Positions 24,053 to 35,126 of a DNA stretch of 64,000 nt are shown piece by piece. Numbering within the stretch: position 1 is the first letter of the stretch; every line of letters starts with the position of its first letter. Below the pieces are notes generated by a model, which was not told the DNA's origin, searched no databases, and saw only the letters and a program-made list of their open reading frames with translations. Made by a program: the position numbers and the translations under genes. The DNA is from Hericium rajendrae (lineage: Eukaryota > Basidiomycota > Agaricomycetes > Russulales > Hericiaceae), in contig CM065888.1 of assembly GCA_033439255.1 (NCBI GenBank), positions 2,208,880 to 2,272,879 of the forward strand. The letters are read 5' to 3'.

Positions 24053-26022
24053 ATGGACATTGAAAGTCCACGCAAGCGCCATCCCGCCTCCGCCGCCGCG
24101 ATCGCCCTCAAACACACGAGCAAAAATAAAAACAAAAAAAAAAAGCGATCAAGAGCGATGGCAACTGGGCAGGATGGCCTTTGGCCTGACGACGACCAAC
24201 CCACCTCCACAACAGGGCACATGGCCTCGTCAGCCAGCACTGCATCAGGTAAGTCAAACACATTATGCGCGGTGCTCTCAATATTTGCCAATCTCGTTTT
24301 GTAAATGTAGCCCCTGCTTCGACCGCGCTGGCATCCCCCACAGGCCCTGGCGGTGCCGCGGATGAATCTCCTGGCATGGTGCGTTCCGGCCTCCTGCACA
24401 TGTGGTACAACCCCACCCAATCCAGCGGGGCTTTCTTATTTCTTTGCAGTGCTGCGTTTCTTGTGGGGATATGTCAAACCTGTACTGCTGCATCCGATGC
24501 AACCGTCCCTTCTGCACGTCAGAGCACCGAGGCGCGGCCTGCATCACCCTGCCCGAACTGGCCCAAAGCCCGGCTGTATTCCGCTGCCCAGTCTGCTGGG
24601 CTGAGGAGCGTACGATCCCACCAGTGAGAACGCCTGCCCCTTCTTATGCAAAGCATCTCACCACCTCGTTGCAGTATTTCACGGTAGGGGCCCCGTGGCG
24701 GATCCATTTCCCTGCAGTCTGACAGCCATGCTTGATACTTTCGCTGCATGCCAGTGAACCAGACGCATCTCACCTCTCTGAGATGGTTCTCCCCCACTTC
24801 AACTACGTGTCCGGCCAGAAATCCATGCCGCAGGTAAGCGCTGTGTCTTTGTATGTTTCTCGTCAACGACTTGGTCCTTTCACAGTTTTTCATCCTGGAC
24901 ATCAAAATGAACCCCACGCAATCGTGGCCCTCGTGTGTCGATCGACGCTGCAAGCAGCAACAATCCTGGCAGGCAATGCAGATTGAGCCTCCGCGTGTGT
25001 GCGTCATGCTTTGTGCTCCGAGCGATCGTTCAGGGCGCTTGAAAACTATGAACAACGTGGTGGCCGTTCAAAGCGTAAGCACGCTTTTCGTTGAATGTTT
25101 TTGCAGACATTTGAATCACACCCTGCAGGAGATAGATCTTTATCTTGGCGACCACATGGTCGCCCGACTCAAACAGCCAGGTTTTGCACACAAGTTGCTC
25201 ATCCTTCTGCCTTGCGGTCCTGCCGTGGACAACCCAGACTCGTTCCGTCACCTGCAAGGCCTGGTTTCCAGGTGAGGTATATTGCGCATGCCTCAACGCA
25301 ACCCGCCGTTAAACATGTCCCTCTCATTCAGCGGTCTCTTCGACACCGTGATCAGCTTCGGCTCTGCATTTGTCGTGCACGAAAATGTCAGCCTCAGGTT
25401 GCTGAAGGTCGTGGCCAATTTTTCGACGGCCATGTCGATGCTCGACTTGCAAAAAAATGTTTTTGCAGAGTTTTCCCTCCAGACCAGCCTTCAGTCCACG
25501 TCGGTCAACGTCTTGCAGCGCGGCGCAGCCGGGAAGGTGGAGGGTACTGCGATGCTCATGTCGCAGCCCGAAGTGAGGCCCTGGGGTCTCGACATCCACT
25601 GCCCCTTCTGTGGCGCTGAACAGCCCCTCGTCCGCTGGTTGTCCCACCCAGCGGACAAGCGGGACAAACACACACGGATGCGCGTTGACTGCGCGCAGTG
25701 CCTCTTCAAGGTACCCTCGCTGTACCTCACCCCCCCTTCGTGGGTGACTCGATTCCGTGGCCTCTTTTTCTGCATTCCCATGGTCCTGCCTGAGGACCCT
25801 GCGGCCTGGGCAAAGCAGGCGATCGAGGGCTGGAAGACTACGGACAGGGGGAAGGCAGTCTGGCCCCTGTGGTGCAGCACTCGGCGATACCAGCTGCATG
25901 TGCAGATTCTCGAGGCGATCAAGGCTGGAACTGCACTGCCAGCCAAAGAGGACCTTACAGCCTGCGATGAACAGCTGGGTCACGACGTTTCACAAATCCA
26001 GAGGCTGTGGAACTGGAACTAA
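24053..26022 (+). pseudogene. Q-family protein, copy Q1: zinc finger + CHAT/caspase-like core + zinc ribbon (one in-frame stop)
   Basis: Exons at 24053-24248, 24311-24378 and from 24450 onward join in frame. The order is as follows. A Lys/Arg-rich N terminus (about residues 20-35) is followed by a cross-brace-type zinc finger, CVSCGDMSNLYCCIRC ... FCTSEH ... CI ... FRCPVCW (about 24450-24600). Next is a core in which a hydrophobic strand runs into LLPCGPAVDNPDSF (about 25195-25245), and last a C-x2-C ... C-x2-C ribbon (CPFCGAE ... CAQCLFKV, about 25600-25715). A TGA at about 24719 interrupts the frame at HFPAV, although homology to Q2 resumes beyond it. The His that Q2 has in AAHSTPTG is a Pro here. 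So Q1 is probably decayed or inactive if the CHAT reading is right. The CHAT-like assignment is inference from strand-Cys and His-x3-Thr-Gly patterns. Confidence 0.5.
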
Positions 26023-26439
26023 GAGCTCTGTCGTACTACTCTATGATCTCGTCGTCATCTGTGGCCGCAGCCAATATAATATAATATGATCTCCCCTTTT
26101 ATGCACCTTGTTTCTCACCCATTCCCCTCCATCTTGACCCCATCTTTCTGCTGTGCTATCGTCTTTTCATTTTGTACCTCATCCTTATTATCCTATTGCC
26201 AGCTCCATTTTGCCGCCCCACCGTATCCAATGCGCTGCTATTTCTCGAAGAACTTCCTACGCCAAGTGCGCCTCATAGCCAACGAGTCTGCGTGTGCTTC
26301 GCATGCTATCGTGTCCAACTTCTCAGGGCCACTGCCCCATCCTCTGCCCCACGCAGCGCAGTCACTCGCGCCGTTCCCCTCTGCCTGTCTGGAATATGGT
26401 TCGGCGCCGGTGAGGACTGATATCACCATACTCGGTTCA
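26023..26439. other. Q1 downstream region
   Basis: Pyrimidine-rich 3'-UTR-like sequence follows the Q1 stop; an 'ataatataatat' run lies at 26075-26087. The 200-residue plus-strand frame at 26086-26688 has no protein-like features. Confidence 0.4.
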
Positions 26440-26625
26440 GTTTATATGCCCAGCTCACACAGGGGTTTAACCAGCACACAGTCGAAGGGTTTTGCACCAT
26501 GGGCCTGGCCGAAGGCAATGTGTGAAGGAAGCTGCACACGCTCACCCACGACAATGTCAACCTGCAGAATGTTGTCCTTGGAGATGACGGCAGGGCAGGG
26601 GTCGCTGGTTGGAGATTGTCAGGCT
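26440..26625 (-). pseudogene. Isolated exon-like remnant next to the mobile element
   Basis: One minus-strand frame reads as credible protein (SKDNILQVDIVVGERVQL, then IAFGQAHGAKPFDCVLVK) and ends at a stop near 26440, inside 'ctgggcatataaac'. No matching upstream exon is found; 25-30 bp further upstream on that strand the mobile element begins (26650). Most likely it is the 3' exon of a gene cut off by the insertion. Family unknown. Confidence 0.35.
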
Positions 26626-27484
26626 TTTATCCCCCTTGGTCTCAACACACATCTGAGAAATTTACTACTGGTATATAACACTATGTAGGCTATATAGCTT
26701 TCCTAGGTCCATAGCTGTCCTCTTTTCTACATAGCAGTCTCATAGCAGTCAAGTAATCTATGCATAGCTATCATAGCTGACCATAGCTACCATAGCATAG
26801 AGTATAAGCTATATAGCTGATATAGCATAGAGTATAAGATATCATAGCTATCATAGCTATTATAGTATAAAATAGCTATAGAAGCTATATTAACTATATA
26901 CTATATCATTATTGTCATATTATATCTAGCTAATAAGGTTCCTATTAACTCTATATCACATCTGTCAAATATGTGATTCTATTATGTTAAAAAGAATTAT
27001 CAGCTCAATTACTTTGTGTATCTTAATCACAAACATGAAATGTTGTTTAAAATCATTATATTTTTATAATATTTGATTACAAGCATGACTAACACTACAG
27101 AGATCACTACATAACTACAAAAGATAATAGACTTACAACAACTATAAAAAGCGAAAATATAAACATAAAAACAAACATTAGTATTAGAAGATAATAAAGA
27201 TAACATATGAAGGCTTACCACCCTAACAAAAAAGCGAAAACCTGCAAGAGTGTTAAGACATCACACAGCTTACCTAATAAGTATACAAAGGTACTGTATA
27301 ACAAGTATGAGAGCATTAGCATCAGGCATAAGAGACTAAGAATAAAATCTTACCTTAATACAGAGCAACAAAAAAAGAGACGAGACAACGAGCAAGGTAT
27401 CTACGACGACGAGCGAGAGAGTAACAACAACGGAAAGGACGACAATGACAAGGGGCGAGGCAATGACGACGAGAGAGGACGATA

Positions 27485-27600
27485 GCGGCGAGAGAGGACG
27501 ATAGCGGCGAGGGAGGCAGCGGCAAGGAAGGCAGCGGCGAGGAAGGCAGCGGCGAGGAAGGCAGCGGCGAGGAAGGCAGCGACGACGACGACGAGGAGAG
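27485..27600. repeat. 15-bp purine-rich minisatellite
   Basis: The unit ggcagcggcgaggaa repeats about six times with few changes. It lies inside the mobile element and gives spurious Ala/Leu or Ser/Pro frames on the minus strand. Confidence 0.65.
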
Positions 27601-28109
27601 CGACGACGTCGAGATGACGTGGCAAGAGGGATGGTGGGGGTTTAGGAGCAAGAGGCAACGCGCGTCGCGCAAGCCTTATATACGAATCTCGGGCGAAGCC
27701 GAGAATTGTGGCTGCCGGGCGCTGCCGAGTGCCGCGTCAGAGGCTAAGTATTAGATTTGGTTAACTTACTCTGTGCTACCTAGTAATATACCGTACGCTT
27801 GCTACCAAAGTAGCGCATGTATTCTACTGAGATGCACAATAAATAGTTCGTATTCTTTTTTCGTATTTTTGGCTGTTTTATTTGGTTTGTTGTGTCTCTT
27901 CGCGCATTCGGTGGCCGACGCCCCGAGTTAACGCGTCGAGACTTGCTCTTTCTCACCACTCTGGGCCCTTCTCCTCCGCGTTACCTCCCTCCCTTCCTAT
28001 CTTTCGTTCTCTATCGAGCATCAATACGGCTGGAGTGGGTCTACAGCAGGCAGAGGGCTGCAGGTGAGTAAATAAAGTTGTTTTTTATCATTTCTTCGTA
28101 CTAATACAG

Positions 28110-29260
28110 AGTGTCGCTCGAAAACGAGCGACACTCGTTCTTTCGACACCCCCACGCCTCCCATCCTCCTGCCCCATGTCCCCGTCCCCTCCTTCGCCTT
28201 CAACTGGCCCCTCCGCGCTCCCAACGACGCCATCGACGCCCTCTGCCCGCGCGCGCGCAACCCCAACACTCCGCGCCCAAACCACCACGTCACCCGCACC
28301 CCAATCCTTGCGCGCACGGCATAGACGACGCACGGACGTCGTTCCGCACCGTCTGTGTGCCGTCAGCGACGTGCGCACTCGCCACGTCACCGCTCATCGC
28401 GCGCCGTAGAGTCTCGTTGCCACGGGCAACGAGACTCGGACGTCCTCCTCGCCACGCCTCCAGCCACGCCTCAACACCCCGGCCGTGTCACCATCGTGTC
28501 GAACGGCTGCGGCACCCAAGACCAACGTCCCGCGCGCTCGCCGCACTCGCGCAACGCCCCTTCGCCTCGGACACGCGCGCACAACATCCCGGACATGCGC
28601 ACAACGCCCGCGCGCGCACGCAACGTCCCGCGCTCACACCCCACGCCCCGGACACACACGGACAACACCCAGGCGCGCTGCGCCCCGACTCTCGCATGCG
28701 GGCCCCGCAGCTCGCGCCCTGCGCCGCTCTCCCGCGTGCAGCCACTGCGCCTCGCGCGCAGGTTTGCCGCGTCGTGCATGGGCCCGCGGCAACGCAACGA
28801 CACCCCCACGCACCTCGTGCCTCTGACACGTAGGCCTGCTGCATCGCGCACGGCCTCCGTGTTCCCATGCCGGCCTGCTGTGCCTCACGCACGGGCCCGG
28901 TGCCTTGCGCACGCCCGCCATGCCTCCTGCACACCTCCAACGCATTGTGCATGGGCTCGGCGCCCAGCGTCGCCTCCTGCATGCCGCCCGCGCCTCAAGT
29001 ACACCCGCGCACCGGGACGCACGCTCCCGCGCGCTGCGGGCCTTGCCCACACACCCCCGCGCCTCGCGTACGCGCCCACGGCATCCCAGAGCCCCACGCA
29101 CGGGTCCGCGCGCCTCGCATGTGCCCCATCGCCTCGCGCACGGACCCTATGAGCCCGCGGCCCGCGTTTCCCGCGCGCAGCCCGCGCCGTTCGTGCAGCA
29201 CGCGCGCAGGCCCGGCGCTTCGCACGCGGCCAATCGCGGTGCCGGCCCGCCCACTAATGT
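28110..29260. repeat. GC-rich degenerate satellite inside the mobile element
   Basis: Related to 1-820 by recurring cgcctcgcgcacgg, gcccgcggc and gcgcacgcc words. Open frames of 100-265 codons in both strands are composition artefacts (Arg/Ala/Pro/His-rich, no introns or motifs). Confidence 0.65.
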
Positions 29261-29828
29261 AGTATACTCAATTGTATTAGCAATAACTTGAATCTAGTTC
29301 ATTTTGACCTGGCATCTTTTACACCTACCTGGCTTGGCATAGTACTAATAGTAATCATAGCTCACCTGACTAGGTATGATAGTGCTATATATCTCAAACT
29401 GTTAACTATGAAAGCTACGATAACATTATATAGCTGGCACTACTAGCTATGGGAGCTATGGAAGCTCTCATAGCTCTACATAGCTGGACAAGTAAACTAC
29501 ATAGCTCTGATAGCTCTACATAGCTGGATAAGTAAACTACATAGCTCTAATAGCTCAGTCATAGTGCTCATAATATAACCTGCAGCTATATAAAATTCAG
29601 TTTTCTCAGATGCATGCCATGAATGCTTGCACCGCCAATGACACGAGCCCAAGGACATGGGGCAGCGCGGAATGGCGGCTTTGGTCAGTCTTGGGATTGG
29701 GCCGTGCTATTCATTTGCAGGCCTTGTTTGAGCATGAGGTGTTGGTACGCAGTCCCTAATAACATAACGATGCTTGTTCGCCGATGAATTCACGTACCCT
29801 CCCTCTCTGTCCTACCTACTACTCCATA

Positions 29829-32121
29829 TCATGCCCCCTTTCTATCTAAACAAACGTACGTCAATTTAAAGCACCGCCACCTCGTCCTGACCCCCTCACC
29901 ATATCTCCTGGTGGTTAGCCCTCGTTCGTTTCCTTGTGCCTTCCCAGCTGTTTTTCTTGCCCACATCCGAACTGTTTTCCGTGCACACATCTTAAGCGGC
30001 CTGTAGCCAGTGCTGCAGCTGCCATTGTCGTCGTCCTTGCGCCCATCCTTGTCCTTGTCTGACTGCGTGCTGTCAACCTCCTCGCGTGGACCGAGGCCTG
30101 GTCGGGTTTTGAGCACCTTCTGTACCACCCAACCTGCTTCCTCTGCACCCATCTTCAGGCCATCTGACCTGACCTCGTCCTCGTCCTCATCCTCCTCCAT
30201 ATCGCTGCAAAAATACAGCGGTCCATAATCCATCAATAGCTCGGAACCCTTTGCAATAGTCCGCCCTTATCCAAAGTCAGCAACACAACTATCAGAACAA
30301 AGCCGGCACAGCACCTGCTGTGATGGAAATGTGGTGCGTGTTGCCAAACAGTAGCACTGGATGCTCCATCAGTCCTGGCACGATAAAGAAACAGCAGAAC
30401 CCTTGCCTTTGGCAAAGCAGTTGGCCTCACTTGCTGACGCGTGGTTGATGAACCGTGCCAAATTTCCCCGGAACGTTGCGTCAACAGCCTGTGTTGCGTT
30501 GAGTTCGAAGATGTAGTTGCGGTCGATGAGCCAACCCAGCCTTCTACTCCCGCGCCCATTCAGTGGCGTCCAGTGGTAGAAACACAAACGTACGCTCGCT
30601 CCTCAAGCAGCGGTCTTGAGATGACCTCGCCTACGTACTCTGCGCCATCTGTCAGCGTACACCTGTTACGAGGCCATCTCGGCCACTAAACTCACCGATG
30701 ACGAAAGCTCCCTTCGCGATGGCCTGCTGGGCAAACAGCCCATGCCCAAACCCAGAGTCAGAAAGCTCCACTGCCATGTCCTTCTCATCATTTTGTGCCA
30801 GCATATAATTTGTGCAGCCCTGACCTGCTAACAAGACAGCCTGCCATGTAGCAAGTCAGCGCAAAAGATAACTAGGGCTTACCTGCCTGTCCGCTAGCAC
30901 GGAAAAAGTCAGCGATGCAGCCGAGTGCACTTCTATGCCCACTCACTCTCCACTCAACCCTCTACAGACATTTGGTTCGCACTGTCGCCCTTGGGCGACA
31001 CACACGCACCGCGTGCAGCGCTCCGTCCTGTTGACGTGATCGCACTTACACCCTCGCCACTTGCGCCTGCCTGCTAGGTTATGTGCTTCAGCTCCCATTT
31101 CGCTTGCAAAGCTGAGTGGGGCTTACATCCGCCCTTAGATTCACCGCACACGCATTCGGGCTTGCAGTGGAGCTTGCGTTCAAAACAGACGCACTCTGCA
31201 GTGGTACACCCCCCGTCGTGCTTGCATGGGGCCATTCTATTATGCTGCTGGGTAAGATTCTTCGTCAACATCCAAACTGCCCTCTTGTGCCTTACGGTGT
31301 GTAGTGGCCTGCGTCACCGCTGTCATCTTGGGAAGCAACCTCAGCCTCGCTTGTCTCCTTCATCTCTCCAACAACATACGCACCAAATTGCACTGCTTTG
31401 TGGCCTGGCGGCTTTGGCCTGCTCACCTCCAAGCCCATAATTCTTGGGGCACTCGGGCTATCCTGATATGATGCGATAAACTCACGAAGCTTGGCAAAGT
31501 TGATCACTCCAGCCAGCCCTAGGGCAAACTCGCGGTCTGAAAGCTGAGGAGGGAGGAGGCAGCTGAGTGGGGATTGCAGAAGTTAAGAATGAGTTTGCCA
31601 CAAGCACTCGATGCCGGGCACGTTACCTGCGTAGCGCCAGAGAGAAAAGACCTGGACGGTGTCCTTTGGTCTCGAGGGCCTTGGGCAAAATCTCTGCCTC
31701 ATCAATCTGCTTCACGGTCACTTTGTTGTCCCTCCCACAATTCATGGCCAGCACTACCCGTGCTGCCTCCAGCGTGATGGTATCCACTGCCACAGGTGAA
31801 CGACATGGGACGATGACCGTTTCATATCATCCACTGACCTTCCATCTCCAGGCGCAATGGGTGGTCCGTTACGGGACAGCACGCGTTGGCATCCCTGCTC
31901 CACGTGAGCAAAAACGCACTATGTAGCATATCAACCTACATATCGACATCCGACTTCAACCATGTATTCTCGTTTATAGCAATAAACTCATGGAATGCCC
32001 GGCTGTCTTTGGCACTGCGCTCCTTCTTCCAGTTCTGGTATTTGTCCCAAATCTGTCGAAAAGCCTGGGCCAAGTCGACTTCGAGCGAAGACAGATGCGC
32101 CAATGAGTTTACAGGAAGCAT
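29829..32121 (-). CDS. E(z)-like histone methyltransferase (CXC + SET)
   Basis: Multi-exon minus-strand gene. Likely start ATG at 32121 (MLPVNSLAHLSSLEVDLAQ), although an upstream exon is possible. Exons at about 31640-31790 and 31310-31500 give an N-terminal region of unknown fold. The CXC region spans an intron: PCKHDGGC ... CVCFERKLHCKPECVC (about 31130-31230), then RRKWRGCKC ... CTRCVCVAQGRQCEPNVC (about 30955-31065). This matches E(z) spacing closely. The SET domain follows: GFGHGLFAQQAIAKGAFVIG (about 30700-30770), EYVGEVIS, IDRNYIFELNATQAVDAT and RFINHASASEANC (about 30430-30530), and finally the RTIAKGSELLMDYG block (about 30225-30260). Known E(z) enzymes methylate H3K27 within PRC2. 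Oddities are the short N terminus, for which I cannot confirm EED/SUZ12-binding parts, and an Ala-Ser-Glu substitution after the FINH motif. An acidic tail (DMEEDEDEDE) follows SET. Confidence 0.75.
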
Positions 32122-32684
32122 TGTGACACGGTCGGGAGGGGGGATGGAAGTGTTTTGGCCTGAGGCATGCGTCAGGCGATGGCCAGAACCATATTGTTGC
32201 CATCATTTTCACTTACCATGCTAATCTGACTAAGCGAGCGGCTATGTTGCCGACGACCATGCCCGGCCGACAAAGAACCAGCGCAAGCCAATCTTCCCGC
32301 AGGTCGATTCCCGACCGAGGCGCAGTTCTGAGTTTGGTACTGCGTTTTGGCCTGGCCAAAGTTCGGCACCCTATTCATGTGCAGCATGCACAAAATTGGC
32401 AATGTCGTTTTCAACCTGGTGCAAACTCCAACTCAGTCGAAGCTCGCACAACTCACATCACAAACTCACGCGCTTGGTAATGAGGCACCCAACCCCCGAG
32501 TCCCAGCAGTGCCCCCACTCAGCCGTATCTATGCGCGGACCCTCCTCTTTGCCGACACTGCAGCCCACGCCACTAATCAATCAAATTAGACAGCCGACCC
32601 GACTTCGGAGCACGTGATGCTGCTGTTGACAACGCGGCGAACTCGCCAAGGCACCTCTCGTCCTGACCTCCATCCTCATCCAAC
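32122..32684. promoter_or_regulatory. Head-to-head region between the E(z)-like gene and Q2
   Basis: About 560 bp separate the predicted starts (32121 minus, 32685 plus). An additional 5' exon of the E(z)-like gene may lie at 32170-32414, where a minus-strand frame is open and followed by a 'gtaagt' donor at about 32210-32215. No clear TATA box seen. Confidence 0.35.
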
Positions 32685-34641
32685 ATGGACGTCCAGGGCA
32701 CACGCAAGCCCCGTCCCGCCTCTGCCGCGGCGATCCCCCTGAAACGTACGAGCAAAAAGAAAAACAAGAACAAAAAGCGATCAAGAGGGATGGCAACTGG
32801 GCAGGATGGCCTTTGGCCTGACGACGACCAATCCACCTCCACAACGGGCCACGTGGCTGACTTCACCAACAGCACATTGCGTGAGTCAAACACCTCACGT
32901 GCAGCGCCCTCAATTTGCCCACCTGGGTCTTTCATATGCTAGCTGCTGTCTCGACGACGTTGGCCGTGCCCAGGCCATTGCCCTTGCCTACAGGCCTGGT
33001 GACTCCACGCGTTTGTAACATTTCGCACATTCTTGAAAGCAGGTTCTAAAAATTCATTTCCAGCGTTGTGCTGCCTGCGGCGATCACAACAATCTCTTAT
33101 CCTGCACCAAATGTGAGCACACGTTCTGTGCCTCAGACCACCCAGGCGAGTGCTGCGTTGGCCCCTTTGAACTCGGCCACGACCCCACGACGTTCGAGTG
33201 TCCGCTCTGCTACAAGCGCCAGCGCAAGATAACACCAGTAACAACACTCGTCCTTCCTATGAAAACTTTCTCACTGCCCATCTGTAGTATACAACATCAG
33301 GCAATCCGTGGCAGGTCCATTTTCCACCTCTCCCACGTCCTTTGGCCATCTATTCCCTCCGTGCCAACGAAGCGAACTGCTCCCACTTTGCCAGGATGCT
33401 CACAACATATTATGGGCATCTTTCCACTCAGAACACCACGCCACACGTAAGCTTTGCGCTTGGTTTTGATTTCATATCTCGTCGATGCGACGCGCCGCTT
33501 TCAGCATTTGGTTGTAGACCTCAAGTTGACCAAAGTCGAAGTGACGAATGCCTTTGTCCAAAACCGTGGCAACCAGTTTGAGCACTGGGTTAGCCAGCAG
33601 ATGGCGCAGCCCCGCTTTTGCGTGGCGCTCGCCGCGCACAGTACCCCCACGGGGCTCCTGAACTTCAACGGCTCCTTCATGTCTGCCAGTGACGTAAACA
33701 CTTTCTTGTTTCTTTTTTGTTGTGGTGCGAATCCTGGCTGACCCCCTTGTAGGTGATAAGCTGCTACCTTGGCGAGCACATCATCGCCCAGCTCAAAGCC
33801 CCACGTTTTTTGCAAAAGGTCTTGTTTGTTCTGTCTTGCGGGTATGCAATAGACGATGTGTGCTCGTTATGCTCTCTCCAACTTCTCATATCGAAGTAAG
33901 TGAAGCTGCGTATACCTCGACACAGCCCAGCCTGAGAGATAACCCTGTCACACAGCGGTGTCTTTGATGCTGTGGTCGGTTTTGGAGCTGGCTTCGTCCT
34001 GCAAGAGAAAGTCGGCTCGAAGGTGCTCAACCTGGTGGCCGAGTTTGGGTCGGCGACATCCACCTTCGACGTGCAAAAAAAAGTTTTTGCCGAATTCTCC
34101 CTGGCAAAAGACCTTGGCTGTCTCTCCATCAACGTCATTCAGCGGGGGACAGGCGGGAAGGTGGAGGGTACGGCCATGCTTGCCTCGCAGGCCGGAGGGA
34201 GGCCCTGGGGTCTCAACATCTGCTGCCCTCTCTGCGGTGCCAAATCCCGTGGTCCGTTGGGTCGCCCACCCAGATGACAAGCGCACGCACAAGCGCATGC
34301 GCGTCGACTGCCAGGAGTGCCTATTCAGGGTACCCTCGCTGTACCTCAACGCCCCTTCATGGGTGGCCCCGTACGCCGAGCTCTTTTTCACCGTACCCAT
34401 AGTCCCACCTGAGGATCCTACGGAGTGGGCGAAGCAGGCGATCGAGGGCTGGAGGGCTACGGGCAGGGGGAAGACAATCTGGGCGCTATGGTGCGGCACT
34501 CGGCGATACCAGCTGCATACGCAGATTCTCGAGGCGATCAAGGCCGGGACTGCGCTGCCGGCCAAAGAGGACCTTACGGCCTGCGATGAACAGCTCCTTC
34601 GTGACGTTCAAAACAGCCAATGTCTGGGGGGCCTCTCCTAG
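32685..34641 (+). pseudogene. Q-family protein, copy Q2: zinc finger + CHAT/caspase-like core + zinc ribbon (one frameshift)
   Basis: Start ATG at 32685 (MDVQGTRKPRPASAAAIPLK), almost identical to Q1 over the first 45 residues. The zinc finger CAACGDHNNLLSCTKC ... FCASDH ... FECPLCY spans about 33064-33225. A core exon has AAHSTPTGLLNFNG (about 33636-33675) followed, after an intron, by VLFVLSCGY (about 33820-33845). A His then a strand-Cys in this order is what caspase/CHAT-type cysteine peptidases show; this is inference. The zinc ribbon CPLCGAK ... CQECLFRV (about 34225-34330) is split by a one-base shift at about 34240: homology to Q1 continues in the next frame to 34641. So either a recent frameshift or an assembly error. 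Convergent with P2. Confidence 0.5.
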
Positions 34642-35126
34642 TGTCTGCACATGTCGTAGTGTAGTTTTGTCACCATTTCTCGTCCCTGTAGGCTTTCGGC
34701 TACAACCCTTGTTATGCATTTTTTGGGGGGCCCCACTTACAGCCACCTGGAAAGATAACAACGCATCCTGCCCCATGAGGAACTCTCGTGCCATCATCGG
34801 AATCCTGTCATTGTAGCCAAATATTGGGCACTGCATGTGCGTGGGGCATGGCACACCGCAGCCCCATCCAGTACACCTACCTCTGACTGAGCTCATAGCT
34901 AGGTTTTCCCGGTTGACTCTGTGTATTAATAAACTACACAGCGGAGTAACGCATATATGATGTACAGCACAGAGGTACAAATAGCTACTCAGAGGTGTGG
35001 CACACCCTCAATTCAGCAGAAGGAATGGCGACGATGGCGGTCTATGCTACGAAGGTCTCTGCTACCCCAGCGCTGGCCAACACACGCCAACCAACATGTC
35101 CGACTCAGACCTCTGAAGATGGCTGA
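34642..35126. other. Convergent 3' region between Q2 and P2
   Basis: No gene seen. A 'ttttttggggggccc' run lies near 34721-34735 and AT-rich sequence at 34915-34960 suits 3' ends of both genes. Confidence 0.4.

Larger units (their letters stand above)
26650..29612. mobile_element. Complete ~3-kb repeat-built element with short terminal inverted repeats
   Basis: The left end catctgagaaa (26650-26660) and right end tttctcagatg (29602-29612) are perfect 11-base inverted repeats. Inside both ends lie ~270-base zones full of 'atagct' words (26690-26960 and 29330-29600). The middle holds an AT-rich block, a purine-rich 15-bp minisatellite (27485-27600), a possible promoter/terminator segment (27660-27860, with 'ttatata' and 'aataaa') and the GC-rich satellite (28110-29260). 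The right half is shared with 1-1185. No transposase frame is seen. A flanking target duplication is not clear; at most a 'ca' dinucleotide on each side. Confidence 0.6.

Noticed and set aside
28355-29291. Several 100-265 codon frames on both strands
   Set aside because: Products of the GC-rich satellite inside the mobile element.
26650-29612. LTR retrotransposon
   Set aside because: No TG..CA direct long repeats, primer-binding site or polyprotein; ends are inverted.
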